Below, one piece after another: positions 43,411 through 52,052 of a DNA stretch of 59,562 bases. The stretch spans positions 169,463-229,024 of the forward strand of contig NZ_JAPZVR010000002.1 of assembly GCF_027622855.1 (NCBI RefSeq), read 5' to 3'. Source of the stretch: Glycomyces algeriensis (GTDB taxonomy: Bacteria > Actinomycetota > Actinomycetes > Mycobacteriales > Micromonosporaceae). The number at the start of each line of letters is the position of its first letter. Within the stretch, counting starts at the first letter, position 1. Made by a program: the position numbers and the translations under genes. The notes beneath the pieces were generated by a model. It ran no database searches, was not told where the DNA came from, and saw only the letters and a program-made list of their open reading frames with translations.

Positions 43411-45795
43411 ATGGACACGACGCAATCCGGCCTCGCCACCGCGCCGCTCGGCCACGAAGAGCTGGCCCGCATCGACGCCTACTGGCGGGCCGCCAACTAC
43501 CTCACCGTCGGCCAGATCTACCTGCTCGACAACCCCCTGCTCAGGGAGTCCCTGCGCCCCGAGCACATCAAGCCGCGCCTGCTCGGCCACTGGGGCACCA
43601 GCCCCGGCCTGAGCCTGATCTATGCGCACCTGAACCGCTGCATCACCGCCCGCGGCCTCGACATGATCTACGTGACCGGCCCCGGCCACGGCGGCCCCGC
43701 GATCGTCGCCAACACCTGGCTCGAGGGCACCTACCCGGAGCTGCACCCCTCGGTCAACCACTCCGAAGAGGGCATGAAGCAGCTGTTCCGCCAGTTCTCC
43801 TTCCCCGGCGGCATCCCCTCCCACGTCGCCGCCGAGGTCCCCGGCTCGATCCACGAGGGCGGCGAACTCGGCTACGCGCTCTCGCACGCCTACGGCGCCG
43901 CGTTCGACAACCCGGACCTGACCGTGGCCTGCGTCGTGGGCGACGGCGAGGCCGAGACCGGCCCGCTCGCCGGCTCGTGGTTCTCGAACGTGTTCCTCAA
44001 TCCCGTCTCCGACGGCACGGTCCTGCCGATCCTGCACCTCAACGGCTACAAGATCGCCAACCCGACGATCTTCGCGCGCATCTCCGACGAGGACCGCATG
44101 TCGTTCTTCCGCGGCGTCGGCTACGAGCCGTTCCTGGTCGAGGGCGACGACCCCGAAAGCGTCCACCAGCTCATGGCCGCCACATTGGACGCGTGCTTCG
44201 ACCGGATCGCCGAGATCCGCGCCGACGCGCGCCGCAGCGCGAATGGGAAACCGGTCCGCCCGCGCTGGCCGATGGTCATCCTGCGGACCCCGAAGGGCTG
44301 GACCGGTCCGGCCGAAGTGGACGGCGTGCCCGTCGCGGGCACCTGGCGCGCCCACCAGGTGCCGCTCTCAGGGGTGCGCACCAATCCCGAGCACCTGGAG
44401 ATGCTCGAGGCGTGGATGCGCTCGTACCGGCCCGAGGAGCTGTTCGACGCCACCGGCAAGCCCGCTGCCGAGATCCTCGACCTGCATCCCGAAGGCGCGC
44501 AGCGCATGAGCGCCAACCCGCACGCGAACGGCGGCCTCCTCCTGCGCGACCTCGTGCTGCCCGACTACCGCGAGTACGGCCAGGAGACCGAGGGCCACGG
44601 CCGCACCACCGGCGAGGCGACGAAGGTGCTCGGCAAGTGGCTGCGCGACGTCATCAGCGCCAACCCGGACCGGTTCCGGCTCTTCGGGCCCGACGAGGTC
44701 GAGTCGAACCGGCTCGGCGCGGCCTTCGAGACCACCGACAGGCAGTGGCAGGCCGACATCTACCCCACGGACGAGCACCAGGCCCCGCACGGACGGGTCA
44801 TGGAGGCCCTCTCGGAGCACCTGTGCGAAGGCTGGCTCGAGGGCTACCTCCTCACCGGGCGGCACGGCCTGTTCACCAGCTACGAGGCGTTCATCCACAT
44901 CGTCGACTCGATGTTCAACCAGCACGCGAAGTGGCTCGACTCCTCCGCCGCGATCCCGTGGCGCCGGCCGATCGCCTCGCTCAACTACCTGCTGTCGAGC
45001 CACGTGTGGCGCCAGGACCACAACGGCTTCTCGCACCAGGACCCCGGGTTCATCGACCACGTGATGAACAAGAAGGCCGACATCGTGCGCGTCTACCTCC
45101 CTCCGGACGCCAACACCCTCCTGTCCACGATGGACCACTGCCTGCGCAGCCGCCAGTACGTGAACGTCGTGGTCGCCGGGAAGCAGCCCGCGCTCCAGTA
45201 CACGAGCATGGACGAGGCGGTGCGCCATTGCGAACGGGGCCTGGGCATCTGGGAGTGGGCCTCCACCGACGGCGGCCAGTCGCCCGACGTCGTGCTCGCC
45301 TGCGCCGGTGACGCGCCCACATTGGAGGTCCTGGCCGCCGCCGACATCCTGCGCCAGGCCCTGCCGCGGCTGCGGGTGCGCGTGGTCAACGTCGTCGACC
45401 TCATGCGGCTCCAGCCCGAGACCGAGCACCCGCACGGCCTCGGCGACCGCGAGTTCGACACGATATTCACCTCCGACAAGCCGGTCCTGTTCGCCTTCCA
45501 CGGCTACCCGACGCTCATCCACCGGCTCACGTACCGCCGCACCAACCACGACAACATCCACGTGCGCGGCTACAAGGAGGAGGGCACCACGACCACCCCG
45601 TTCGACATGGTCATGCTCAACGACCTCGACCGGTTCCGCCTCGTCATCGACGTCATCGACCGCGTGCCCGGACTCGGCGAGAACGCCGCGGGCCTGCGGC
45701 AGCGGATGGAGGACGCCAGGCACGCCGCCCGCGAGCACACCCGCACCCACGGCGAGGACCTGCCCGACGTCGCCGAGTGGCAGTGGCCGCACTAG
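43411..45795 (+). CDS. xfp: Xylulose-5-P/fructose-6-P phosphoketolase
   Basis: 794 aa, full length. ThDP enzyme motifs: GPGHGGPA (~90-97), the [20 protein letters not shown] stretch (~150-170), [11 protein letters not shown] (~177-187) with NGYKIANPT as the cofactor Mg site, and late [26 protein letters not shown]. Cleaves xylulose-5-P or fructose-6-P with phosphate to acetyl-phosphate plus a C3/C4 sugar phosphate. Acetyl-phosphate feeds Pta or AckA encoded 9 kb away, and gluconokinase supplies pentose phosphates. Single gene; the 74 nt before it hold no clear promoter pair. Confidence 0.97.
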   Translation: MDTTQSGLATAPLGHEELARIDAYWRAANYLTVGQIYLLDNPLLRESLRPEHIKPRLLGHWGTSPGLSLIYAHLNRCITARGLDMIYVTGPGHGGPAIVANTWLEGTYPELHPSVNHSEEGMKQLFRQFSFPGGIPSHVAAEVPGSIHEGGELGYALSHAYGAAFDNPDLTVACVVGDGEAETGPLAGSWFSNVFLNPVSDGTVLPILHLNGYKIANPTIFARISDEDRMSFFRGVGYEPFLVEGDDPESVHQLMAATLDACFDRIAEIRADARRSANGKPVRPRWPMVILRTPKGWTGPAEVDGVPVAGTWRAHQVPLSGVRTNPEHLEMLEAWMRSYRPEELFDATGKPAAEILDLHPEGAQRMSANPHANGGLLLRDLVLPDYREYGQETEGHGRTTGEATKVLGKWLRDVISANPDRFRLFGPDEVESNRLGAAFETTDRQWQADIYPTDEHQAPHGRVMEALSEHLCEGWLEGYLLTGRHGLFTSYEAFIHIVDSMFNQHAKWLDSSAAIPWRRPIASLNYLLSSHVWRQDHNGFSHQDPGFIDHVMNKKADIVRVYLPPDANTLLSTMDHCLRSRQYVNVVVAGKQPALQYTSMDEAVRHCERGLGIWEWASTDGGQSPDVVLACAGDAPTLEVLAAADILRQALPRLRVRVVNVVDLMRLQPETEHPHGLGDREFDTIFTSDKPVLFAFHGYPTLIHRLTYRRTNHDNIHVRGYKEEGTTTTPFDMVMLNDLDRFRLVIDVIDRVPGLGENAAGLRQRMEDARHAAREHTRTHGEDLPDVAEWQWPH

Positions 45796-45901
45796 AAGCG
45801 AAGCGGCACAGGCAGACCCGTCCAGCGGCTTGACATCAGGTGAACACGCTTCGTTAGTCTCTAAGGGGAGGCATGCTCGCAACCCCTTGGGAGGACTGCA
45901 C

Positions 45902-46390
45902 GTGGCGAAGGTCAGGCCCGGTCGCGTCGTGGTCGACTACGAGGACGACCTCGTGGTCTTCACCGTCGGCATGCGCATCAACAAGTTCTGGAAGTTCCGC
46001 AAGTGGGTGCCGGTGTTCGCGTCGATGCCGAAGATGCTCCGGGAACTCCACGCCGACCCCGAGCTCGGCCTGCTCGACTCGCGGACGATGATCGGCGGCC
46101 GCGTGATCATGGTCGTCCAGTACTGGCGCAGCGAGGAGCACCTGGAGCACTACGCGCACTCGCAGGTGCACGCCCACCGCGGCTTCTGGAAGTGGTTCAA
46201 CCGCAACGTGAAGAGCAACGGCGAGGTCGGCCTGTGGCACGAGCTCTACAAGGTCCGCGCCGGCGAGTACGACACCTCGTACATCAACATGCCGCCGTAC
46301 GGCCTCGCCCGCGCCACGAAGGAGCGGGACGCGACCCGCACCGACCCCGACGACCACGACCACGAGCACTCGGCGGGCGCCGCCCACTGA
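45902..46390 (+). CDS. DUF4188 / monooxygenase-like family protein
   Basis: 162 aa. The family's block VVFTVGMRINKFWKFRKWVPVFASMPKMLREL (quoted in parts around ~20-50), GLLDSRTMIGGR and QYWRSEEHLEHYAHS is a dimeric ferredoxin-like alpha/beta barrel of the monooxygenase-like group. No proven activity. GTG 45902 has GGGAGG 7 nt upstream; the longer frame starting at 45308 lies inside xfp and is not real. It ends 6 bp from the converging kinase gene. The C-terminus is Asp/His-rich. Confidence 0.85.
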   Translation: MAKVRPGRVVVDYEDDLVVFTVGMRINKFWKFRKWVPVFASMPKMLRELHADPELGLLDSRTMIGGRVIMVVQYWRSEEHLEHYAHSQVHAHRGFWKWFNRNVKSNGEVGLWHELYKVRAGEYDTSYINMPPYGLARATKERDATRTDPDDHDHEHSAGAAH

Positions 46391-46396
46391 GGACGC

Positions 46397-47371
46397 TCAG
46401 CCCTCCAGGATCGCGAGGTTCTTGAGGAGGCTCTCGGTCGACCAGCCGCGCTGGTGGGCGGTCAGCTCCTCGTCGAAGCCGCGCACGTCGCACTCGGCGA
46501 TGAGGATGAGCATCAGGTAGATCCGGTAGAGGGCGAGCCGGCGCTCCTCCCCCGCGGTCATCGGCCGGCCCAGGAACCCCTCGACGGACGCCGCCTGCTC
46601 CTCCTCGGAGCCGAACGTGAGCGAGACGATCTCGGCGACCGGGTCGCCGTAGAAGGCCCGCTCGCCGTCGATGAACGCCTCGACCCGCCAACCGGACTCG
46701 CCCTTGACGACGAAGATGTTGCCGTCCCACAGGTCGAAGTGGACGAGCGCGGGCCGGTCCACCTCGTCGAGCAGGTCCTTCTCGGCGGCGACGGCCGCAC
46801 GGATCTCCTCGACCGGGCGCGGCAGCGGCGAGCCGTTCTCGGCGATGTCCGCGAGGACGTCGTCGATCATCGCCAGGAACGACGCGGACCAGGTGTCGGC
46901 GACCGTGCGGCCGCTCTTGCGCGGGTACCCGAACCGCTCCCCGGTGACGGTGGCGAACCGGGCGCTCAAGGCCCCGGCCTCGCGCCGCACGGCCAGGAAC
47001 TCGGCGTCGGACATGTCGGCCCGGGCGTTCGGGAGCGTCACGCCCTCGAGCCGGTTGATGATCATCACGCCGCCCTCGGGATCGCCGTAGTGCAGCGCCG
47101 GCATCGGCACGCCCGCGGCGAGCCCCCGTTCGAAGCACTCGATCTCGGTGGCCATGAGGTCGACCTCGTACCGCAGCAGCTTGTGCGCCTTGTCCGGGGC
47201 GACCTTGACGACCACGTGGCGGCCGTCGGCCAGTTCGAGGGCGTGGGCGGCGTTGAAGAAGCCGTCCTTGAACTCCTCATGGCCGACGAACTCGACGGCA
47301 CCCGGCAGGTGCTTGCTGACGATGGCCTCGACGGCGGCGCGGTCGAGCTTGGGGCGGATGGCGATCTCCAT
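46397..47371 (-). CDS. Aminoglycoside phosphotransferase (APH)-like kinase
   Basis: 324 aa. Protein-kinase-like fold: VVVKVAP Lys (~52), catalytic loop LVHFDLWDGNIFV (~204-216) and metal DxD-type IDGERAFYGDP (~228-238). Family members phosphorylate aminoglycosides, choline, homoserine or sugars; nothing here fixes the substrate. ATG 47371 is preferred; the 26 residues of the longer frame overlap the divergent promoter. Confidence 0.87.
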   Translation of the reverse strand: MEIAIRPKLDRAAVEAIVSKHLPGAVEFVGHEEFKDGFFNAAHALELADGRHVVVKVAPDKAHKLLRYEVDLMATEIECFERGLAAGVPMPALHYGDPEGGVMIINRLEGVTLPNARADMSDAEFLAVRREAGALSARFATVTGERFGYPRKSGRTVADTWSASFLAMIDDVLADIAENGSPLPRPVEEIRAAVAAEKDLLDEVDRPALVHFDLWDGNIFVVKGESGWRVEAFIDGERAFYGDPVAEIVSLTFGSEEEQAASVEGFLGRPMTAGEERRLALYRIYLMLILIAECDVRGFDEELTAHQRGWSTESLLKNLAILEG

Positions 47372-47424
47372 CGCGCCATTCTGGGGCCCGGCGGCGGGCC
47401 GCGCAATCGGGTATTCGTGCGGCT

Positions 47425-47453
47425 CTTGCCTAGTGGGACGAGCGCGCATAGCG
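47425..47453 (+). promoter_or_regulatory. Promoter of the GNAT gene
   Basis: -35 TTGCCT (47425-47430), 17-bp spacer, -10 TAGCGT (47448-47453); the start codon is 38 nt further with AAGGAGG before it. Confidence 0.65.
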
Positions 47454-47490
47454 TGGAAGGCCGCACGCGAAGGGACGAAGGAGGCGCTTC

Positions 47491-47991
47491 ATGGACACAC
47501 CGCGACTGCGCAGGCTGCAGCCGGGCGACCTCGGCTGGATCGTCTACAGCCAGGGCAAGGGGTACTGGCAGCAGCTCGGCTGGAACGAGGAGTACGAGGC
47601 GCTCGTCGCGCGGATCGTCGCCGACTACGCCGAGCGGCACGACCCCGCCCGGGAGGCGGGCTGGATCGCCGAGCTGAACGGCGAGCCGGTCGGGTCGATC
47701 CTGTGCGTGGACGCGGGCGACCAGGTCGCCAAGCTGCGGCTGCTGTGGGTCGAGCCGTCCGCGCGCGGGCACGGCGTCGGCGGGACGCTGGTGCGCCAGT
47801 GCGTCGACTTCGCCCGCGAGGCCGGGTACCTGTCGATGACGCTCTGGACCATGAGCCTCCTCGACGCGGCCCGGCGGCTGTACGAGGAGGCCGGATTCTC
47901 GCTCGTGAGCGAGCAACCGGTGCGGATGTTCGGCAAGGACGACCTGGTCAACCAGGTGTGGGACCTGCCGCTGCGCGACAGCAGCGCGTGA
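47491..47991 (+). CDS. GNAT family N-acetyltransferase
   Basis: 166 aa. Pattern RRLQPGDLGWIVYSQGKGYWQQLGW at the N-terminus, GWIAELNGEPVGSI, and the acetyl-CoA loop LWVEPSARGHGVGGTLV (~87-103), then LYEEAGFSLVSE. It resembles the acetyltransferase half of MarR-GNAT fusions but has no DNA-binding half. AAGGAGG precedes ATG 47491 by ~8 nt. Confidence 0.92.
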   Translation: MDTPRLRRLQPGDLGWIVYSQGKGYWQQLGWNEEYEALVARIVADYAERHDPAREAGWIAELNGEPVGSILCVDAGDQVAKLRLLWVEPSARGHGVGGTLVRQCVDFAREAGYLSMTLWTMSLLDAARRLYEEAGFSLVSEQPVRMFGKDDLVNQVWDLPLRDSSA

Positions 47992-48041
47992 TCCGGACCA
48001 CGGCGGAAATATCCGGATCGGGCCGGGCGTCGTATAGGTCG

Positions 48042-48068
48042 TTAGCACTCTCCACCACCGAGTGCTAA
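48042..48068 (+). promoter_or_regulatory. CIRCE element (HrcA operator)
   Basis: Perfect TTAGCACTC-N9-GAGTGCTAA at 48042-48068, the canonical CIRCE. TATAGG (48033-48038) directly before it can serve as -10. HrcA repression relieved by heat shock is expected for the Hsp20 gene. Confidence 0.95.
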
Positions 48069-48090
48069 TCCTGAGGAAGGAGACAGCACC

Positions 48091-48594
48091 ATGATCGTTC
48101 GCTACCAGCACCCTTACGCGGCCTTCCGGCAGCTCGACCGCGAGTTCGAGCGCCTGGCCCGAGCCGGCTTCGGCCAGCGCTCGGTTCAGTACACGCTTCG
48201 GTCCGACATCTACACCGAAGGCGAGGACCTCGTGGTCACCGCCGCGGTTCCGGGTGTGAGCCCTGAGGACGTCACCGTCGAGCTCGAGGGCCGCCGCCTC
48301 TCCATCACCGCCGAGCGCCGCCAGCGCGAAGCGGCCGAGGGCGACCGCTACCTCGTGCGGGGTCTCGCCGGCGGCACGTTCCGCCGCGAGTTCCAGCTTC
48401 GCGAGGGCGTCACCGCCGACCAGCTCAGCGCTGCGGTCGCCGACGGCATCCTGACGATTCGCATCGCAGGGGCCGTGAAGCCGGCGCCGCAGGCGCAGCG
48501 CATCCCGATCAACGGCGTCGAGCCTGCGATCGAGGGCGAGGCGGTCGAAGGCGAGGCAGCCGAGTCTGAGGCGACGTCCGAGGACGCCGCCTAA
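48091..48594 (+). CDS. Hsp20/alpha-crystallin small heat-shock protein
   Basis: 167 aa. Alpha-crystallin domain ~35-130 (RSDIYTEGEDLVVTAAVPG at its start, ITAERR, GTFRREFQLREGV, ADGILTIRI), then an IPI-like motif QRIPINGVEP, and an acidic repeat-like tail EGEAVEGEAAESEATSEDAA. ATP-independent holdase forming oligomers. AAGGAG precedes ATG 48091. Under a CIRCE element, as for hsp18 of Streptomyces albus-like systems although that one uses RheA. Confidence 0.96.
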   Translation: MIVRYQHPYAAFRQLDREFERLARAGFGQRSVQYTLRSDIYTEGEDLVVTAAVPGVSPEDVTVELEGRRLSITAERRQREAAEGDRYLVRGLAGGTFRREFQLREGVTADQLSAAVADGILTIRIAGAVKPAPQAQRIPINGVEPAIEGEAVEGEAAESEATSEDAA

Positions 48595-48606
48595 GCCGAC
48601 ACGCCG

Positions 48607-48635
48607 ACGGCCCCAGGGGATTCCCTTGGGGCCGT
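48607..48635 (+). terminator. Terminator of hsp20
   Basis: Stem with ACGGCCCCA (48607-48615) and its complement TGGGGCCGT (48627-48635), extended by GGG/CCC, 12 nt past the stop. Confidence 0.75.
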
Positions 48636-48649
48636 TGTCGTCTCCGCGG

Positions 48650-49309
48650 TCAGCGGTGCCCGGCGCCGACGGTCTCGGCGGCCTTGGCGAGGTCGGCGAT
48701 GAACCGGGACAGGGCCTCGTCGCGGTCGTCGCCCGAGAGGCGGATGACCGCCGAAGGGTGGACGGTGGCCAGGAACTCGCACGGCTCGTCGAGCTCGGCG
48801 AGGTCCAGGTCGAACAGCTCGCCGCGCTGGGTGCTGACGCGGAAGCCGGTCCCCATGAGCGACTGCGCCGCGGTCGCGCCGAGAGCGACCACGAGGTCGG
48901 GCTTGACCGCGTTCAGCTCGGCGATCAGCCAGGGCCGGCACGCGACCGCCTCGCCGCGGGTCGGCTTCTTGTGCAGGCGGCGGTTCCCGCGTTCGACGTG
49001 CTCGAACTTGAAGTGCTTGACCGCGTTGGTGAGGTAGATCCGGGACCGCTCGATGCCGGCCTCCTCGAGCGCCTGGTCGAGCAGCCGCCCGGCCGGGCCG
49101 ACGAACGGCTCGCCCTCCTGGTCCTCGACATCGCCCGGCTGCTCCCCCACCAGGAAGAGGCGGGCCTTCGCGGGTCCTTCGCCGAAGACGGTCTGGGTGG
49201 CCTCGCGGTACAGGTCGCAGCCCTCGCAGGACCGGGCCGCCTTGCGCAGCTCGGTGATGCCGCCCGTCTCGGGCACCCACGCCTGGGCGCCGGGATGCCG
49301 TGCCGCCAT
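48650..49309 (-). CDS. udgX: UdgX-type uracil-DNA glycosylase
   Basis: 219 aa Fe-S uracil-DNA glycosylase. Motif I GEQPGDVEDQEGEPFVGPAG (~55-74), Fe-S cysteines Cys28, Cys31, Cys124, Cys177, and motif HPSAV (~184-188). The diagnostic UdgX loop is present: GNRRLHKKP with Arg110, Arg111 and His113, equivalent to the KRRIH loop whose His forms a covalent bond with the abasic site after uracil removal in the mycobacterial protein. GRRLH instead of KRRIH (Leu for Ile) is conservative. It is adjacent to the tRNA locus that carries the integrated element. Confidence 0.93.
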   Translation of the reverse strand: MAARHPGAQAWVPETGGITELRKAARSCEGCDLYREATQTVFGEGPAKARLFLVGEQPGDVEDQEGEPFVGPAGRLLDQALEEAGIERSRIYLTNAVKHFKFEHVERGNRRLHKKPTRGEAVACRPWLIAELNAVKPDLVVALGATAAQSLMGTGFRVSTQRGELFDLDLAELDEPCEFLATVHPSAVIRLSGDDRDEALSRFIADLAKAAETVGAGHR

Positions 49310-49424
49310 GTCGCCACCTGCCGATCGAGTCGAGCGCTCAAGGCGTTCGGATACCCGGGCACTGCGGCCGCGAACCGCTTTCGCGGTCCGGAGAGGATGC
49401 CGCGCCTCTTGCAGCGAATAGCGA

Positions 49425-49449
49425 AAAGGGCCCGGATTCCGGGCCCTTT
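49425..49449 (-). terminator. Terminator of the left tRNA-Cys
   Basis: Perfect 11-bp stem AAAGGGCCCGG (49425-49435) / CCGGGCCCTTT (49439-49449), ATT loop, flanked by GCG/CGC, with T4 on the minus strand. Confidence 0.85.
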
Positions 49450-49462
49450 CGCAAAGATCGAA

Positions 49463-49536
49463 TGGAGGTGGGTACGGGATTCGAACCCGTGTGCACGGCT
49501 TTGCAGGCCGTTACCTAACCACTCGGACAACCCACC
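49463..49536 (-). tRNA. tRNA-Cys (GCA), chromosomal side
   Basis: 74 nt with encoded CCA. Acceptor GGTGGGT/ACCCACC, anticodon loop CTGCAAA (GCA), T arm CGGGTTCGAATCCCG. Identical to the copy at 56743-56816. Confidence 0.96.
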
Positions 49537-49544
49537 ATGATGTG

Positions 49545-49573
49545 AAAAAAGCCCAGGCCTTGCGAACCTGGGC
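49545..49573 (-). terminator. Terminator between the truncated tRNA-Val and tRNA-Cys
   Basis: Stem GCCCAGG (49551-49557) / CCTGGGC (49567-49573) with T6 on the minus strand (plus A6 at 49545-49550). This is the presumed original terminator of tRNA-Val before integration. Confidence 0.8.
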
Positions 49574-49583
49574 CTTTCACTTC

Positions 49584-49628
49584 GGTGGACGATACTGGGA
49601 TTGAACCAGTGACCTCTCCCGTGTCAGG
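49584..49628 (-). repeat. attL: duplicated 3' half of tRNA-Val
   Basis: 45 bp identical to 56829-56873, from within the anticodon loop to the acceptor 3' end of tRNA-Val. The base pair before it differs, so the encoded 3' end here is CCG, versus CCA in the intact gene. Left attachment site of the integrated element. Confidence 0.9.
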
Positions 49629-50323
49629 CAATTATTACCCACCTAGATGTCCGTTTCGGAGAACGTTTCCGCAGCTAGAGACCGGTTAGCGACGGTGGTT
49701 GTCGGTGGTTGTTGGCTGTTGTTTTCCGCTGTTGTCCGCTGGTGTCGGCTCCCTTAACGGCTCCCCAGAACCATCCATAATGCTCTTTGGAGCCGGGCTC
49801 GATCGGACTCGCCACCTTGCCGCAGCCGACGCTTGCGGCGGCAAGTAGCCCTCGTTGATCCTGCGGTGGTGCCGCCGACCGCCACGGTCCGCTGCCACGA
49901 CGGCGGCTGACTACGTTCGTGTCGACCTTGGCTGAGACGGTGAACGGGGCTACGTCGGGCTCGACGCTCGCTGAACAGCCGCCTGCGGGTCGGGCACTCC
50001 ACGGTCTCCTCGTCGCTGCCCTGGCGCCCCTGCGCCCACCCGGCCCGGCGTCCTGCTTCATGCCGGCCGTTCTGCTTCTGGTCCGCCTCGCTGGCGCCGC
50101 CGCCGCCCGCGGAACGGCCGGAGGCCGCACGCCCCGGGCGAGCGGCGCGCGCCAGGCGCGCGAAGCGCGCCCTTGATGATGTATAGAAAGTTTGAACACG
50201 CACGCCAGGGCGCCATCGAGCCAGGACTTCCAGGGAACGAGAGAACTGCAGCTGCCGGAGTCAGGAGCTAGAAGCGTTGAGCAATCCCCATATCGGCATG
50301 AGCAATTGCGGTAAAATCTCCTG
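49629..50323. other. 695-bp left arm of the element without a supported gene
   Basis: Next to attL a GTTG-rich stretch (49690-49748) repeats GGTTGT/GTTGTC/CTGTTGT at ~10-nt spacing, suiting integrase arm sites or iterons. From 50,090 to 50,175 the DNA is a run of overlapping GCGCGC palindromes. Reading frames on either strand (e.g. 49919-50176 plus; 49675-50358 minus) lack ribosome sites and family resemblance; they may be decayed transfer genes. The last ~120 bp are AT-richer and lead into the cargo gene. Confidence 0.5.
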
Positions 50324-51676
50324 ATGGCAAACACTCTTGAACCGTCCGAGGTTCGCACAGGTCATCTAATTGATCCCAAGTCTGGCATTCCATTCCAAAC
50401 CTGCACTCTTAGGCATGAGCCCGGGCAAGGGGTTCTCCTGTCTATTCCATACTTGAACGGTGACCCGCAATTTGCAAAAATTGAGAACTGGTTCTCAAAT
50501 CAGGATCCTCCAAAGTCACTCATTTACCGGGACGACAAGGGATCAGTAACTCTTTCAGGCGTTCGCTGGCGAGGACATGGGCACTTTGGCTACACTTTGG
50601 GGCGATTGGGCGCGGATGTAGCAATATTCGAATATCCACGTCAGCTGAAGAACGAATACAAACTTGCACGAGTTCAGTCACGCATCGACGGCCTCAATGA
50701 ATTCAGTCGGTTTCAATCCATCAACCATGTCGGTTCTTTTGAAGATGGAGTTTACAAGTCTGTAGTAACAGTCAAGGCCGTTGAAAAAATGGTGGTACGA
50801 CATGGCGGGTTCACGTACATATTTCGGGCTGTTGTTCCTGGTGAGAACCGCCATAGCGTCTCTGGATCGAGATTTTCAGCTAAATCAGATACCGTTATTG
50901 AAACCAATAAGAGTCGTGGCGCGACCATGGACGAGCATATCGTGGCGCAATGGCCTATCCGCGCACTCTTGATTCTTGCGCATGGATCCGAGCAGTACTG
51001 GCGTGAGCACAAGATTCTGGATGACCAGTTCCCAGTTTGGATGATCTCAGGAGAAATCAAGGGTCCGATGTACGTCCCAGTTCGATTCCGCCGCACAATC
51101 CGCGATACAGAGCAACCAGAGAGACTCGATGGCGATAACTCATTTCCCGCATTTCAACTCCAGGACCTGGGGACTCGAGGACTCTTGCGGTGGCTAAAAC
51201 TGTATGACGACGAAAACTTCAGAAGAGCGATTGAGCCCGTAGTCGAAGTCATCAATGGGGCATCGAATTTCCTGGAGCCACAAGTGCTAATGACGGTTAT
51301 GGGCCTTGAGGCGATGGGCTACTTTCGGAATCCGAAGAAGGCGTCTTTGGAGGCTCATGTTAAGCGCTGCGTGGAAGCCACTAGAGTCAACTGGAGCGAT
51401 ATCGGCCGTAAATCTGGCATCGCACAGGCAATCGCAAGGGTGAATAATGACTTGAAGCATCCAGATCGACAGGCGCGCCCCAACGGACTAGAACTGAACC
51501 TCATTGCGAGCTTGTCTAAAACAATCATGCGATTGCAAATGATTGAGCTATTGGGTCTTCCGAAATCCCAATATGAGAGAATATCCAATTCAATGGGCGT
51601 GATCCACACCAAAGAACTATTCAGGCTTAACGGTGTCCGAATTACGTCTGGCGGAAACTTCGTAGATACGCCCTAA
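50324..51676 (+). CDS. Candidate ApeA/HEPN-type anti-phage protein (cargo gene)
   Basis: 450 aa, soluble. Roughly 1-200 is beta-rich (repeated W/G and aromatic strands, e.g. VTLSGVRWRGHGHFGYTLG), resembling the ApeA N-terminal domain; ~300-420 is all-helical. In the helical part R372-VNNDLK-H379 gives an Rx6H motif of the kind that forms HEPN RNase active sites, following the helix PQVLMTVMGLEAM. HEPN proteins with such N-domains cause abortive infection. G+C is ~50% in sampled rows versus >70% around, with A/T-ending codons: recent acquisition. TAAAAT (50312-50317) ends 6 nt before ATG 50324, so the mRNA may be leaderless. Assignment to ApeA is my inference; the gene itself is certain. Confidence 0.72.
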   Translation: MANTLEPSEVRTGHLIDPKSGIPFQTCTLRHEPGQGVLLSIPYLNGDPQFAKIENWFSNQDPPKSLIYRDDKGSVTLSGVRWRGHGHFGYTLGRLGADVAIFEYPRQLKNEYKLARVQSRIDGLNEFSRFQSINHVGSFEDGVYKSVVTVKAVEKMVVRHGGFTYIFRAVVPGENRHSVSGSRFSAKSDTVIETNKSRGATMDEHIVAQWPIRALLILAHGSEQYWREHKILDDQFPVWMISGEIKGPMYVPVRFRRTIRDTEQPERLDGDNSFPAFQLQDLGTRGLLRWLKLYDDENFRRAIEPVVEVINGASNFLEPQVLMTVMGLEAMGYFRNPKKASLEAHVKRCVEATRVNWSDIGRKSGIAQAIARVNNDLKHPDRQARPNGLELNLIASLSKTIMRLQMIELLGLPKSQYERISNSMGVIHTKELFRLNGVRITSGGNFVDTP

Positions 51677-51710
51677 AAGGCATACACACAAGGCTTGGGT
51701 ATTCATTTGT

Positions 51711-52052
51711 TCACCGCGGACCAGTTGAGGAAGAATCCTTTGTTTCCGTTAGAACCCATGCGTGGTAGTCGGGGCTGGCTTGATCGATCGCGGTTGCGAG
51801 TACACAAGGAACCTCGTAAGGGTGCTCCTGGTTGACAATCTTGATGATCTCGGAGACCAGTGATCGGCGAGTGTGGAGCATGACGCGGGCTTCGGGCTCG
51901 TCGTGGACTTGGCCGTCCCAGCGGTAGATGGAGCGGATCTCGACGAGGTTGTGTCCGCAAGCGGCTAGGCGCTCCTCGACCAGCTTGCGCGTGAACTCGG
52001 CGAGCCAGGCGGCATCGGGGGCCGTGATCGTCACTTCGCAGATGGGCTGCAC
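51711..52052 (-). CDS. cutA: CutA1-like divalent-cation tolerance protein
   Basis: 113 aa ferredoxin-like trimeric fold. Family features: LVEERLAACGHN-VEIRSIYRWDGQV (~24-48), EPEARVMLHTR, and the C-terminal HPYEVPCVLATAI...YHAWV (~78-100). CutA trimers bind metals or nucleotides and may be signalling proteins. GTG 52052 directly abuts the TAA of the upstream regulator, whose last codons contain the GGAGG-like site, so translation is coupled. A housekeeping-type gene is unexpected in such a small element. Confidence 0.9.
   Translation of the reverse strand: MQPICEVTITAPDAAWLAEFTRKLVEERLAACGHNLVEIRSIYRWDGQVHDEPEARVMLHTRRSLVSEIIKIVNQEHPYEVPCVLATAIDQASPDYHAWVLTETKDSSSTGPR

Noticed and set aside
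49583..49640. A second functional tRNA-Val
   Set aside because: Only the 3' half is present; D arm and 5' acceptor strand are missing and unrelated DNA follows. It is attL.
49919..50176. Small plus-strand membrane-like ORF in the element's left arm
   Set aside because: No ribosome site, no clear helix pattern, and composition follows the GC palindromes; kept only as possible relic.
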